In this document: piece by piece, positions 50,886 through 61,683 of the stretch
Layout of the letters: every line of letters starts with the position of its first letter
How positions within the stretch are numbered: the first letter of the stretch is position 1
Source of the DNA: an uncultured Reyranella sp.
GTDB lineage: Bacteria; Pseudomonadota; Alphaproteobacteria; Reyranellales; Reyranellaceae
DNA length: 64,000 bases
Assembly (NCBI RefSeq): GCF_945957355.1
Contig: NZ_CAMFKM010000003.1
Coordinates: 186,001 to 250,000 of the forward strand
Direction of reading: 5' to 3'
The notes under the pieces: generated by a model
Database searches by the model: none
The model's input: the letters and a program-made list of their open reading frames with translations, nothing else
What the model was told of the DNA's origin: nothing
Translations under genes and position numbers: made by a program

Positions 50886-53800
50886 TCACTCGGCAGGCTT
50901 GTGCCCGCGGGCCACCTCGTCGGCGGAGCGGCTGAAACGGCGGGTTGTCCACAGGCTGACCCGGTCGATGTAGACCAGCACTACGGGCACCACGACCAGG
51001 GTGAGCAGCGTCGAGCTGATCAGGCCACCGATCACGGCATGGGCCATCGGCGCGCGTTGGGTGGCGCCTTCGCCGAGGCCCAGCGCCAGCGGCAGCATGC
51101 CGAACACCATGGCGAGCGTGGTCATCAGGATGGGGCGCAGCCGGATCGACCCGGCTTCGAGCAGGGCGTCGTGGACCGGCGTGCCGCGCTCCCGGGCCTG
51201 GTTGAAGAAGTCGACCAGCAGGATGGCGTTCTTGGTGACGAGGCCCATCAGCATGATGAAACCGATGGCCGAGAAGATGTTGAGCGTCGTGCCGGCGACC
51301 AGAAGGCCGAGGAACACGCCGATCAGCGACATCGGCAGCGACATCATGATGGCGACCGGCTGCAGGAAGCTCCCGAACTGAGACGCCAGGATCAGGTAGA
51401 TCAGGATGACCGCCATCAGAAGGGCCTGGCCGGCGTAGGCGGCGCTTTCCGCCATGTCCTTGGTCGAACCGCCGAACACGAAGCGGTAGCCGGGGGGCAG
51501 CTTGATCTCGGTGAGGACCTGCTGCAGGTCGCTCGACACCTCGCCGGCCGAGCGGCCGTGGACGTTCGCCGTGATCTGGACCTCGCGATTGAGGTCGCGG
51601 CGGTTGATCTGCGAGGCGCCGACATCGGTCACGACGTCGGCGATCTGCGCGATATGGACCATGCGCGGCAGGCCATTGGGCTCGGTGCCGGCGGTGAACC
51701 AGACGCGATGCAGGTCGGCGATGCCGGTGCGGTCGTCGGTCGGCAGGCGGACCATGACCATGTAGTTCTCGCCATCGGGCGCCCGCCACAGGCTGGTCTC
51801 GTCGCCCGCGAAGAGGGGGCGCAGCGACTGGGCGACCGCGGCGGTCCCGAGGCCGAGGTCGGACGCCGCGTCGCGGCGCAGGCGGACCGACAGGATCGGC
51901 TTGGCGGCCTTGAGGTTGCGGTCGAGGTCGACCAGTCCCCGGATACCGGCGGCCCGCTTCATCACGTCCTGCGAGATCGTATCGAGCACGTTGGTGTCGG
52001 GCCCCTGCAGTGATAGCTGGAGCTGCTTCTGAACGCCGCCGCCCGGCCCGCCGGGGATGTTGATCGAGACCAGGATGCCCGGGATGCTGGCCAGCCGCTC
52101 GCGGATCGGCTGGGCGAGTTGCTCGGGCGAGCGCTTGCGATCCTTCAGCGGCTTCAGCTTGAGATAGAGGCTCGCCTGGTTCTTGCCGTTGGCGTAGCCG
52201 GTGTTGACCGTGCCGTAGGTGTAGTCGATCTCGGGAAACTCGCGCAGGGCGGCGTCGACCTGCCGCAGCTTCGCCTCGGTGTATTCCAGCGAGGAACCGA
52301 CCGGCGTCTCGATGCTGACGACCTGTTCGCCGAGGTCGGCCTGCGGCACGAACTCGAAGCCGATGTACTTCGGCAAGGCGAAGCTGCCGACGAAGGACGC
52401 CAGCGCGATCAGCAAGGTGGTCTTGGGCCAGCGCAGCGCCCAGCCCAGCACGACGCGATAGACGCCATTGGCCTTTTCCTGGGTGCCGTTGACGATCCGC
52501 GCGAAGCGGCCGTTGCCGTGGGCCTGCGGGTCGTACCAGACCGACGACAGCATCGGATCGAGGGTGAAGGATACGAACAGGGAGATCAGCACGGCGGCCG
52601 AGACCATGACGCCGAACTGGAAGAAGAAGCGGCCGATGATGCCACCCATGAAGGCGACGGGCAGGAACACCGCCACGATGCAGAAGGTGGTGGCGAGCAC
52701 GGCCAGGCCGATCTCGTTGGTGCCGTCGATGGCGGCCTGGCGGTGCGACTTGCCGAAGCCGATATGGCGCATGATGTTCTCGCGCACCACGATCGCATCG
52801 TCGATCAGGATGCCGATGGCCAGGCTCAGCGCCATGAGGGTCAGCACGTTCAGGGTGAAGCCGAAGGCCGCCATCACCATGAAGGCGCCGAACACCGAGA
52901 TCGGCAGCGCGAGGCCGGTGATGACGGTGCTGCGCCAGGAATGCAGGAACAGGAAGACGATGGCGATCGTGAGAATGCCGCCCTCGACCATGGTCTGCTG
53001 GACGTTGTCGACCGAGTTCTGGATTCCGCGCGAGCTGTCGCGGACGATCTCGAGCTTCACGTCAGCGGGCAGGGAGGACTGCAGTTCGGCGACCGCGCGC
53101 CGCACGCCGCGGGCGACCTCGATCGTGTTCGAGCCCTGTGTCTTCACCACATCGATGGCGAGCGCCCGCTCGCCGTTCAGCGTGGCGACGTTTTCCAGCT
53201 CCTGCTGGCCGTCGACCACATTGGCGACCTGGCGGAGATAGACGGGGGCCTGGCCGCGCCGGGCCACGATCAGGTCGGCGAAGTCGCCCGGCTCGCCGAC
53301 GCGTCCGGTGACCTCGATCACGCGGTCGTCGTTGCCGCGCTGGACGTTGCCGGCGGGAAAGTTCTGATTCTCGTCCTTGATCGCCCGCATGATGTCGTTC
53401 ACGCCGACGCGCAGCGCGTGCATGCGGCCGGGATCGAGATCGATGTTGATCTGCCGCTTCAACCCGCCGGCGATGGTGGCGCGACCGACGTCGCGGACCG
53501 TCTGCAGGCGCTTGATGATGATCTGGTCGGCCAGGGTCGTGAGGTCGCGCACCGAGCGGACGTCGGAGCGCACCGCGATCGACACGATAGGCTGGTCGTC
53601 GGGATTGAACCGCTGGATCAACGGTTCCTTGATTTCGGGCCGGAAGGACGCCCGGACCATCTGGACCTTCTCGCGCACGTCCTGCATGGCGACGGCAGAG
53701 GGGACCGACAGTTCGAACTCGGCGATGACGATCGACTTGCCCTCGAGCGAGCGCGAGGTGAGCGTCTTGAGGCCGGCGATGGCGTTGACCGACTCCTCGA

Positions 53801-53999
53801 TCTTGCGGCTGATCTCGCTCTCGACCGTCTCCGGCGAGGCGCCAGGATAGTCGGTGGTGACCACGACGATGGGAAAGTCGACGTTGGGAAACTGGTCGAT
53901 ACCGAGCTGGCGGTAGGAGAACAGTCCCATCACCAGCAACGCCACCATCATCATGGTGGCGAAGACCGGATTGTCGACCGCGATCTGGGTGAGCTTCAC
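50886..53999 (-). CDS. RND (HAE1) efflux permease
   Basis: A 1037-residue AcrB-like proton-driven trimeric exporter. Helix 1 starts at the N terminus (PVFATMMMVALLVMGLF) and a large periplasmic loop follows. The TM4 proton-relay pair is in GILIDDAIVVREN. The duplicated second half is near TTLLIALASF to GLVTKNAILLVDFFN. Start GTG 53999 is chosen since AGGAG lies 7 bases before it and homologues begin there. It is downstream of the adaptor in the tetR-adaptor-permease operon. No outer-membrane channel gene is adjacent. Substrates are unknown. Confidence 0.95.
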   Translation of the reverse strand: MKLTQIAVDNPVFATMMMVALLVMGLFSYRQLGIDQFPNVDFPIVVVTTDYPGASPETVESEISRKIEESVNAIAGLKTLTSRSLEGKSIVIAEFELSVPSAVAMQDVREKVQMVRASFRPEIKEPLIQRFNPDDQPIVSIAVRSDVRSVRDLTTLADQIIIKRLQTVRDVGRATIAGGLKRQINIDLDPGRMHALRVGVNDIMRAIKDENQNFPAGNVQRGNDDRVIEVTGRVGEPGDFADLIVARRGQAPVYLRQVANVVDGQQELENVATLNGERALAIDVVKTQGSNTIEVARGVRRAVAELQSSLPADVKLEIVRDSSRGIQNSVDNVQQTMVEGGILTIAIVFLFLHSWRSTVITGLALPISVFGAFMVMAAFGFTLNVLTLMALSLAIGILIDDAIVVRENIMRHIGFGKSHRQAAIDGTNEIGLAVLATTFCIVAVFLPVAFMGGIIGRFFFQFGVMVSAAVLISLFVSFTLDPMLSSVWYDPQAHGNGRFARIVNGTQEKANGVYRVVLGWALRWPKTTLLIALASFVGSFALPKYIGFEFVPQADLGEQVVSIETPVGSSLEYTEAKLRQVDAALREFPEIDYTYGTVNTGYANGKNQASLYLKLKPLKDRKRSPEQLAQPIRERLASIPGILVSINIPGGPGGGVQKQLQLSLQGPDTNVLDTISQDVMKRAAGIRGLVDLDRNLKAAKPILSVRLRRDAASDLGLGTAAVAQSLRPLFAGDETSLWRAPDGENYMVMVRLPTDDRTGIADLHRVWFTAGTEPNGLPRMVHIAQIADVVTDVGASQINRRDLNREVQITANVHGRSAGEVSSDLQQVLTEIKLPPGYRFVFGGSTKDMAESAAYAGQALLMAVILIYLILASQFGSFLQPVAIMMSLPMSLIGVFLGLLVAGTTLNIFSAIGFIMLMGLVTKNAILLVDFFNQARERGTPVHDALLEAGSIRLRPILMTTLAMVFGMLPLALGLGEGATQRAPMAHAVIGGLISSTLLTLVVVPVVLVYIDRVSLWTTRRFSRSADEVARGHKPAE

Positions 54000-54009
54000 G
54001 GCCGGTCTC

Positions 54010-55143
54010 CTAGCGCGTCTCGACGATCTTGACCTTCTGGCCGGCATGAAGGCCGGGCAGCGGGGCGGAAACCACCGTCATGCCCGATTCCAGGCCTTTC
54101 ACCTCGACCAGCTCGCCGCGTGACCAGGTGCGGACGGCGCCCACCGGCTTGCGCACCAGCGTTTCGTTCTCGACGACCAGCACGTAGTCGCCCTGATCGT
54201 CCTTGCGCATCGCCGAGGCAGGGACGGCGAGGGCATGGCCCTTCTCCTGCACGGTGACGGTGCCCGTGCCGAACAGGCCACCGCGCAGGGCCTCGTGACG
54301 ATCCGTGATCTCGACGTAGACCGGAATCGAGCGCGAACCCGCCTGCGTGGTCGGGCTGATCCGGGTGATCCTGCCGTCGAACACGCGGTCGCCGAAGCCT
54401 TCGAGATCGACCCGCGCGCTTTGCCCGACCTTCATGCGGATCACGTCCGCGGCCGGCATCTGCGCCGCGATCTCGACGTGGCTGGTGTCGAGAAGGGCCA
54501 GGATCTTGCCGTCGATCGGCAGTGACTCGCCCTGGTTTGCAATTCGCTCGCCCACGACGCCGTCGAAGGGAGCCTTGACCTCGGCGTCGGCGAGATTCTT
54601 GCGCGCCACCTCGAGCTGAGCCTCGGCAACGGCGACCATGGAGGCTCGGTTCTCGGCCGTCGCACGCGCCTGGTCGGCGGCCGATTGCGAGACGATATTG
54701 CGGTTCGCCAGCGTCTCCTTGTCGGAACGGTCGCGCGCGGTCCAGCGCGCGTCGGCTCGCGCCGCTTCGAGGGCCGACTGCCGTTCGTTCAACTTTGCCT
54801 GCAACTCCGTCGTCTCGAAGCGGGCGAGCACCTGGCCCTCGGTAACCCGGTCGCCTTCGCGGACGAGCACCTCGGCCAAGCGGCCGGCAACGCGGCTCTT
54901 CACGATGGTCTGGTCGATCGGCTGGGTGGTGCCGGTGAAGCGGACGACATCGACGAGGCCGCGCGGCTTTATCGTGTGGATCTCGGCCGGAATCAGTTCC
55001 AGTGGACGATCGGCGGTCTTGGTCGCGGCGGCACCATCTCCGGCCGGCTTCGCTGCCTTGCCGTTCTTCCAGGCAGCCGCACCGCCTCCCAGCACGACGG
55101 CGGCGCCGACAATGGCAATGATGATCTTGGTGCTGGTCTTCAT
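54010..55143 (-). CDS. RND efflux periplasmic adaptor (HlyD/AcrA family)
   Basis: This 377-residue adaptor bridges the RND permease and an outer-membrane channel. The N-terminal anchor is MKTSTKIIIAIVGAAVVLGGG (non-cleaved or signal). The lipoyl halves are at VKSRVAGRLAEVLVREGDRV and EVKAPFDGVVGERIANQGE. Between them is a long helical hairpin (residues about 100-160). Beta-barrel and membrane-proximal domains follow. The ATG overlaps the tetR stop by 4 bases, and the permease starts 10 bases after the stop. Confidence 0.94.
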   Translation of the reverse strand: MKTSTKIIIAIVGAAVVLGGGAAAWKNGKAAKPAGDGAAATKTADRPLELIPAEIHTIKPRGLVDVVRFTGTTQPIDQTIVKSRVAGRLAEVLVREGDRVTEGQVLARFETTELQAKLNERQSALEAARADARWTARDRSDKETLANRNIVSQSAADQARATAENRASMVAVAEAQLEVARKNLADAEVKAPFDGVVGERIANQGESLPIDGKILALLDTSHVEIAAQMPAADVIRMKVGQSARVDLEGFGDRVFDGRITRISPTTQAGSRSIPVYVEITDRHEALRGGLFGTGTVTVQEKGHALAVPASAMRKDDQGDYVLVVENETLVRKPVGAVRTWSRGELVEVKGLESGMTVVSAPLPGLHAGQKVKIVETR

Positions 55144-55787
55144 GGCCGGAGCCCTTTGAGAACAAAGTCGAGATAGGCGGTGTAGAATTGGTCTCCATCG
55201 ATCTTCGAGGGATCGAAAGGTGCCAGGGAGCGCTTCCATACCGAGAACATGGCGAGGGGCTGGAGAATGACGATGGCCGTGGTTTCGAGGTCTGCAAGCG
55301 GGCGAAACTCGCCCTGTTCGACACCCCGGCGCAGTGTTCGGATGAAGAGGTCGCGGCCCCGTATATCGAAGTGCGTGCAGTAGAAGCGGGCGACGTCCGG
55401 GAAGTTCCCGGCCTCGGCCAGGATCAGCTTCACGACTCCGCCGGCCGGCGTCTCCTCGAAGGCGCGGAAGCCCGCCACCAGGGTGCGAAGCAACTCCTCG
55501 CTCGTTCCCTCGAAGTGGTCGATCACGTCATTGGCCTGCGCCAGCGGGCCGGCGACGGCTTCGGCGATGACGGCTTTGAAGAGTTCTTCCTTGTTCTTGA
55601 AATAGAGGTAGGGAAGTCCTTTGCTGACCGAGGCCTGCCGGGCGACGTCCTCAAGCTTCGTCGCCGCGAATCCGCGGGTCACGAAGAGTTCGAGGGCCGC
55701 CCGGGCGATCTCGGCCGCGCGATCTTCCGGCCGCCGCACTCGTGGGAACGCGGTCGAACTGCTATTGACTGACCGGTCAGTATTCAT
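55140..55787 (-). CDS. TetR family transcriptional regulator of the RND operon
   Basis: The 215-residue repressor has a TetR DNA-binding domain: EIARAALELFVTRGFAATKLEDVARQASVSKGLPYLYFKNKEELF (residues about 27-72; quoted in part by its helix-turn-helix, VARQASVSKGLPYLYF). The C-terminal half binds an unknown ligand. ATG 55787 is used; GTG downstream (about 15 codons in) is possible. A perfect 14-bp palindrome covers codons 3-7, so the operator seems to lie in the coding start. It heads the operon with adaptor and permease, giving autorepression and pump control together. Confidence 0.92.
   Translation of the reverse strand: MNTDRSVNSSSTAFPRVRRPEDRAAEIARAALELFVTRGFAATKLEDVARQASVSKGLPYLYFKNKEELFKAVIAEAVAGPLAQANDVIDHFEGTSEELLRTLVAGFRAFEETPAGGVVKLILAEAGNFPDVARFYCTHFDIRGRDLFIRTLRRGVEQGEFRPLADLETTAIVILQPLAMFSVWKRSLAPFDPSKIDGDQFYTAYLDFVLKGLRP
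55768..55781. promoter_or_regulatory. TetR operator palindrome
   Basis: ACTGACCGGTCAGT is a perfect 14-bp palindrome. Similar GACCGGTC cores are recognised by many TetR-family pump repressors. It overlaps codons 3-7 of tetR as annotated. Confidence 0.75.
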
Positions 55788-55794
55788 GTTCCGG

Positions 55795-55823
55795 CATGTA
55801 GTGCGAATGCCGGTCCGGTTCAA
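55795..55823 (-). promoter_or_regulatory. Promoter of the tetR-RND operon
   Basis: On the minus strand TTGAAC (55823-55818) is followed after 17 bases by TACATG (55800-55795). The start of transcription would fall at or near the tetR ATG, so the message could be leaderless. The operator lies just downstream. Confidence 0.45.
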
Positions 55824-55832
55824 GCCGGAAAG

Positions 55833-55863
55833 AAAAAAGTCCGGCAGACCGAAGTCGCCGGAC
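55833..55863 (-). terminator. Rho-independent terminator upstream of tetR
   Basis: On the minus strand GTCCGGC/GCCGGAC (7 bp), with an inner GAC-CGAA-GTC, is followed by TTTTTT (complement of 55833-55838). It ends transcription coming from the lysine-rich peptide gene before the tetR promoter. Confidence 0.85.
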
Positions 55864-55940
55864 GCTTTGACTAGTTTCGCCTTTCCGCTTCCGAAAAACG
55901 AAAGCGTCGGATCGGCTTCAGGCTCGTCTTCTATTTAGGG

Positions 55941-55983
55941 GGCTTCCGGTGGGGCCCTGGAAGAGGGCACCCACGCGGAAGCC
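55941..55983. repeat. Long imperfect hairpin in the 3' region of the lysine-rich peptide gene
   Basis: GGCTTCCG, GTGGG and GCCCT pair in order with AGGGC, CCCAC and CGGAAGCC (18 bp with two single-base bulges, 5-base loop). No T tract on either side. It lies between the micro-gene and the terminator at 55833. Confidence 0.6.
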
Positions 55984-56001
55984 GAAAGGCGTTGTTAGAG
56001 G

Positions 56002-56021
56002 GGTCAAAGTCGCCTTTGACC
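56002..56021 (-). repeat. Perfect 8-bp hairpin with GCGA loop
   Basis: On the minus strand GGTCAAAG-GCGA-CTTTGACC is perfect, with a GNRA-type loop. It starts 16 bases after the stop of the lysine-rich micro-gene and may stabilise its message. Confidence 0.6.
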
Positions 56022-56036
56022 TCCGCCCTTTCCTAA

Positions 56037-56093
56037 TTACTGCTTCTTCTTCTTAACAGCCTTCTTCTTCGCAACTTTCTTCTTAGCAGCCAT
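56037..56093 (-). CDS. 18-residue lysine-rich micropeptide
   Basis: A 57-base frame on the minus strand encodes MAAKKKVAKKKAVKKKKQ, with 11 Lys in 18 residues. AGGAG lies 7 bases before ATG, a strong ribosome-binding site. The gene stands in its own 384-base interval between tetR and nrdJ, has hairpins after it and a terminator at 55833. The KKK-A/V pattern is like the C-terminal tails of histone H1-like and HU-related bacterial proteins, so nucleic-acid binding is possible but unproven. Part of its ribosome-binding site can pair with an upstream CCTAT (56102-56119). Confidence 0.6.
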   Translation of the reverse strand: MAAKKKVAKKKAVKKKKQ

Positions 56094-56101
56094 AACTGTC
56101 T

Positions 56102-56119
56102 CCTATGGTTAGCTATAGG
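56102..56119 (-). promoter_or_regulatory. Hairpin that overlaps the ribosome-binding site of the micropeptide gene
   Basis: CCTAT and ATAGG (5 bp, 8-base loop) pair on the minus-strand RNA. The 3' arm overlaps the AGGAG. This weak hairpin could limit translation. Confidence 0.3.
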
Positions 56120-56171
56120 GTCCCCAACCGCGAGGCCCCCGGGGTACGCCGGTACGCTACGCCACGCATGC

Positions 56172-59864
<3,693 letters not shown>

Positions 59865-59913
59865 CGACGATCCCCCGTGCCCGTTCCCGTCAATTGGTTC
59901 CCTGTCGCGGGGG

Positions 59914-59936
59914 GTGTTCGATCCAAAATCGAACAC
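59914..59936. repeat. Perfect 9-bp inverted repeat in the nrdJ leader
   Basis: GTGTTCGAT-CCAAA-ATCGAACAC is a perfect inverted repeat with a 5-base loop, 50 bases before nrdJ. No T tract follows on either strand. It could be an operator or an mRNA hairpin in the leader. Confidence 0.5.
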
Positions 59937-59956
59937 GCACATATGGGCACGCGATG

Positions 59957-59986
59957 ATAGTAAATTACAAAATCTTGTGTGCGCAA
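59957..59986 (-). promoter_or_regulatory. Promoter of nrdJ overlapping NrdR box A
   Basis: On the minus strand TTGCGC (59986-59981) is followed after 18 bases by TACTAT (59962-59957). NrdR box A lies in the spacer. Confidence 0.4.
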
Positions 59987-59999
59987 CTATATTTTGTAG
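59965..59999. promoter_or_regulatory. Tandem NrdR boxes
   Basis: Cores CAAAATCTTG (59968-59977) and CTATATTTTG (59987-59996) both match the NrdR pattern CwAxATxTwG. Their centres are 19 bases apart, close to two helical turns. NrdR represses ribonucleotide reductase genes when ATP/dATP levels are sufficient. The boxes lie between nrdJ and the NDUFA12-type gene. Confidence 0.7.
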
Positions 60000-60161
60000 A
60001 CCCGGCTGTTGATGGTACTAGATGATGCAAGTGCGCAACAGTCGACCGAAACCGTCATTCGCATGTTCTCGAGCGACATGAATCGCGTGTCGTTCGCGTC
60101 GCGTTGCACGCAATGGAGCGGCCGCGTACAAGCGGCGCATCATCTAAGAAGTGGTTGGTTC

Positions 60162-60512
60162 ATGATCATCGGCACCTGGCTCTTCACGAAGATGCGCGGC
60201 GAACTCGTCGGCACGGATGCGGAAGGCAACCGCTACTTCCAGGACAAGCGCGTCGTGCCTGGAATGCGACGCAAGCGTTGGGTCATGTATAACGGCGTGG
60301 CCGAGGCCTCGCGTGTTCCTGCCGAATGGCATGGCTGGCTGCATCACACGCTCGCCGAACCGCCGCCCGCCGGCGGCGTGCCGCGCAAGCCGTGGCAGAA
60401 GGAGCATCTGCCCAATCTCACCGGCACCGACCATGCCTACAGGCCCCCGGGCCACTCCTTGTCCGAAGGCGAGAAGCCGAAGCCGGTTTACGAGGCTTGG
60501 CGGCCAGGCTGA
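60162..60512 (+). CDS. NADH:ubiquinone oxidoreductase subunit NDUFA12 family protein
   Basis: The 116-residue accessory subunit of respiratory complex I is shared with mitochondria and confined among bacteria to alphaproteobacteria. Signatures are TWLFTKMRGELVGTDAEGNRYFQDK (partly quoted), RRKRWVMYNGVAEASRVPAEWHGWLHHT, and a Pro-rich PPGHSLSEGEKPKPVYEAWRPG tail. ATG 60162 is the first plausible start, with only a weak ribosome-binding site. mlaD follows 30 bases downstream, a common order in this class. Confidence 0.92.
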   Translation: MIIGTWLFTKMRGELVGTDAEGNRYFQDKRVVPGMRRKRWVMYNGVAEASRVPAEWHGWLHHTLAEPPPAGGVPRKPWQKEHLPNLTGTDHAYRPPGHSLSEGEKPKPVYEAWRPG

Positions 60513-60542
60513 CGCTGCGGGCAGCGAGCGGGGGACAAGAGC

Positions 60543-60992
60543 GTGGGCCGAAATATTGTCGAGACGATCGTGGGCGCGTTGGTGCTGGTGGTGGCCGGCG
60601 CCTTCGTCGTCTATGCCTTTTCCAAGTCCGACCGCGCCGGACCGGGCGGATATGAACTCGTCGCCCGCTTTGGCCGCATCGACGGGCTGAAGCCTGGCGC
60701 GGACGTGACGTTGAGCGGCGTGAAGGTCGGCAGCGTGACCGGGTTCAGTCTCGATCCGAAGACCTATCAGGCCGTCGTACGTCTCGGCATTGCGTCGAAC
60801 GTCAACCTGCCGGCCGATACGCACGCCAAGATCGTGAGCGAGTCGCTGTTGGGAGGCATGGTGATCGTGCTCGAGCCGGGCGGCGACAACACGATGCTGA
60901 AGAGCGGGGGCGTGATCGAGCAAACGCAGGACTCGATCCCGCTCACCGAGCTGATTGCCAAGTTCATGTTCGGCAGCACGGGAAGCAAGTGA
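60543..60992 (+). CDS. mlaD: Outer-membrane lipid asymmetry protein MlaD (MCE family)
   Basis: The 149-residue periplasmic protein has one N-terminal transmembrane helix (VETIVGALVLVVAGAFVVYAF) and one MCE domain (GYELVARFGRIDGLKPGADVTLSGVKVGSV). It forms the hexameric ring of the Mla transporter. GTG 60543 follows GGGGGACAAGA. Its MlaE and MlaF partners are encoded at 24925-26492, far away on the other strand. The stop overlaps the next ATG (TGATG). Confidence 0.93.
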   Translation: MGRNIVETIVGALVLVVAGAFVVYAFSKSDRAGPGGYELVARFGRIDGLKPGADVTLSGVKVGSVTGFSLDPKTYQAVVRLGIASNVNLPADTHAKIVSESLLGGMVIVLEPGGDNTMLKSGGVIEQTQDSIPLTELIAKFMFGSTGSK

Positions 60993-61219
60993 TGGGCGCC
61001 GACTCCCCGAAGGAACCCACCGTCTGGCGGCAGCCCGACGGCAAGCCGGTGTCGTGCCTCGAAAAGATCAAAGTCCTGAACCAGAACATACAGGAAATCG
61101 AAACCCTCTGCGCCGATGCGCTCGAGGACGGAGTTCTGATGGGATGCGACGCCGCGCAGATCAAGCAGGCGCTTCACGAGCTGATCGACGGGTTGACGCC
61201 GCCCCGCGCCAAAGGGTGA
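60992..61219 (+). CDS. Small conserved hypothetical protein next to mlaD
   Basis: A 75-residue acidic, soluble-looking protein (MGADSPKEPTVWRQPDGKP, then two helices with KVLNQNIQEIETLCADALED and AAQIKQALHELIDGL). It has three cysteines. The ATG overlaps the mlaD stop. I do not recognise a domain. It sits between mlaD and DUF2155, with the downstream gene 2 bases away, so it is co-expressed. Confidence 0.75.
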   Translation: MGADSPKEPTVWRQPDGKPVSCLEKIKVLNQNIQEIETLCADALEDGVLMGCDAAQIKQALHELIDGLTPPRAKG

Positions 61220-61221
61220 GC

Positions 61222-61683
61222 ATGCGCGGCACGATCGTGCTTGCTGTCCTGGCGGCCGGGATCGGCGCGGCGTCCGCGCAGGCGCCGCTGCCTCCACCGC
61301 AACAGCCGCTGCAGCGTCCGGGCAACACCAACCTGCGGCCGGTACCGGACGGTCCGGGCATCCGGTCGGCCGAATTGCAGGGACTCGACAAGGTGACGGC
61401 GCGCACCCAGCGCTTTTATGCGCCGGTCGGGAAGTCGACGCGCTTCGGTACGCTGGAGATCACAGTCGGTGACTGCCTGGTGAATGTGCCCGAGGCACCC
61501 CCTGAATCCGTGGCCTATCTCACCATCATCGACCACAAGCCCGGTCAGGCGGAGGAGAAGCTGTTCGCTGGCTGGATGTTCGCCTCGACGCCGTCGCTGT
61601 CGGCGCTCGACCACGGCGTCTACGACCTGCGCGTGCTCTCCTGCACGATGGCGCAGGGATCGTCGCCGCCCAGCTCACGCTGA
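61222..61683 (+). CDS. DUF2155 domain exported protein
   Basis: The 153-residue protein has a signal peptide (VLAVLAAGIGAASAQ), a Pro/Gln linker and the DUF2155 domain: LQGLDKVTARTQRFYAPVGKSTRFGTLEITVGDC, ending VYDLRVLSC. The two Cys may form a disulfide. Family members are alphaproteobacterial and of unknown function, often near mlaD and aat. A 2-base gap separates it from the preceding gene. The last 64 bases overlap the convergent aat gene. Confidence 0.88.
   Translation: MRGTIVLAVLAAGIGAASAQAPLPPPQQPLQRPGNTNLRPVPDGPGIRSAELQGLDKVTARTQRFYAPVGKSTRFGTLEITVGDCLVNVPEAPPESVAYLTIIDHKPGQAEEKLFAGWMFASTPSLSALDHGVYDLRVLSCTMAQGSSPPSSR

Noticed and set aside
52119..54032. 637-codon antisense frame over the RND permease
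   Set aside because: Shadow of a conserved membrane protein gene; translation is Asp/His-rich nonsense without domains.
59865..60161. B12 riboswitch upstream of nrdJ
   Set aside because: The leader is short and lacks the B12-box and multi-helix architecture; only a 9-bp hairpin is seen.
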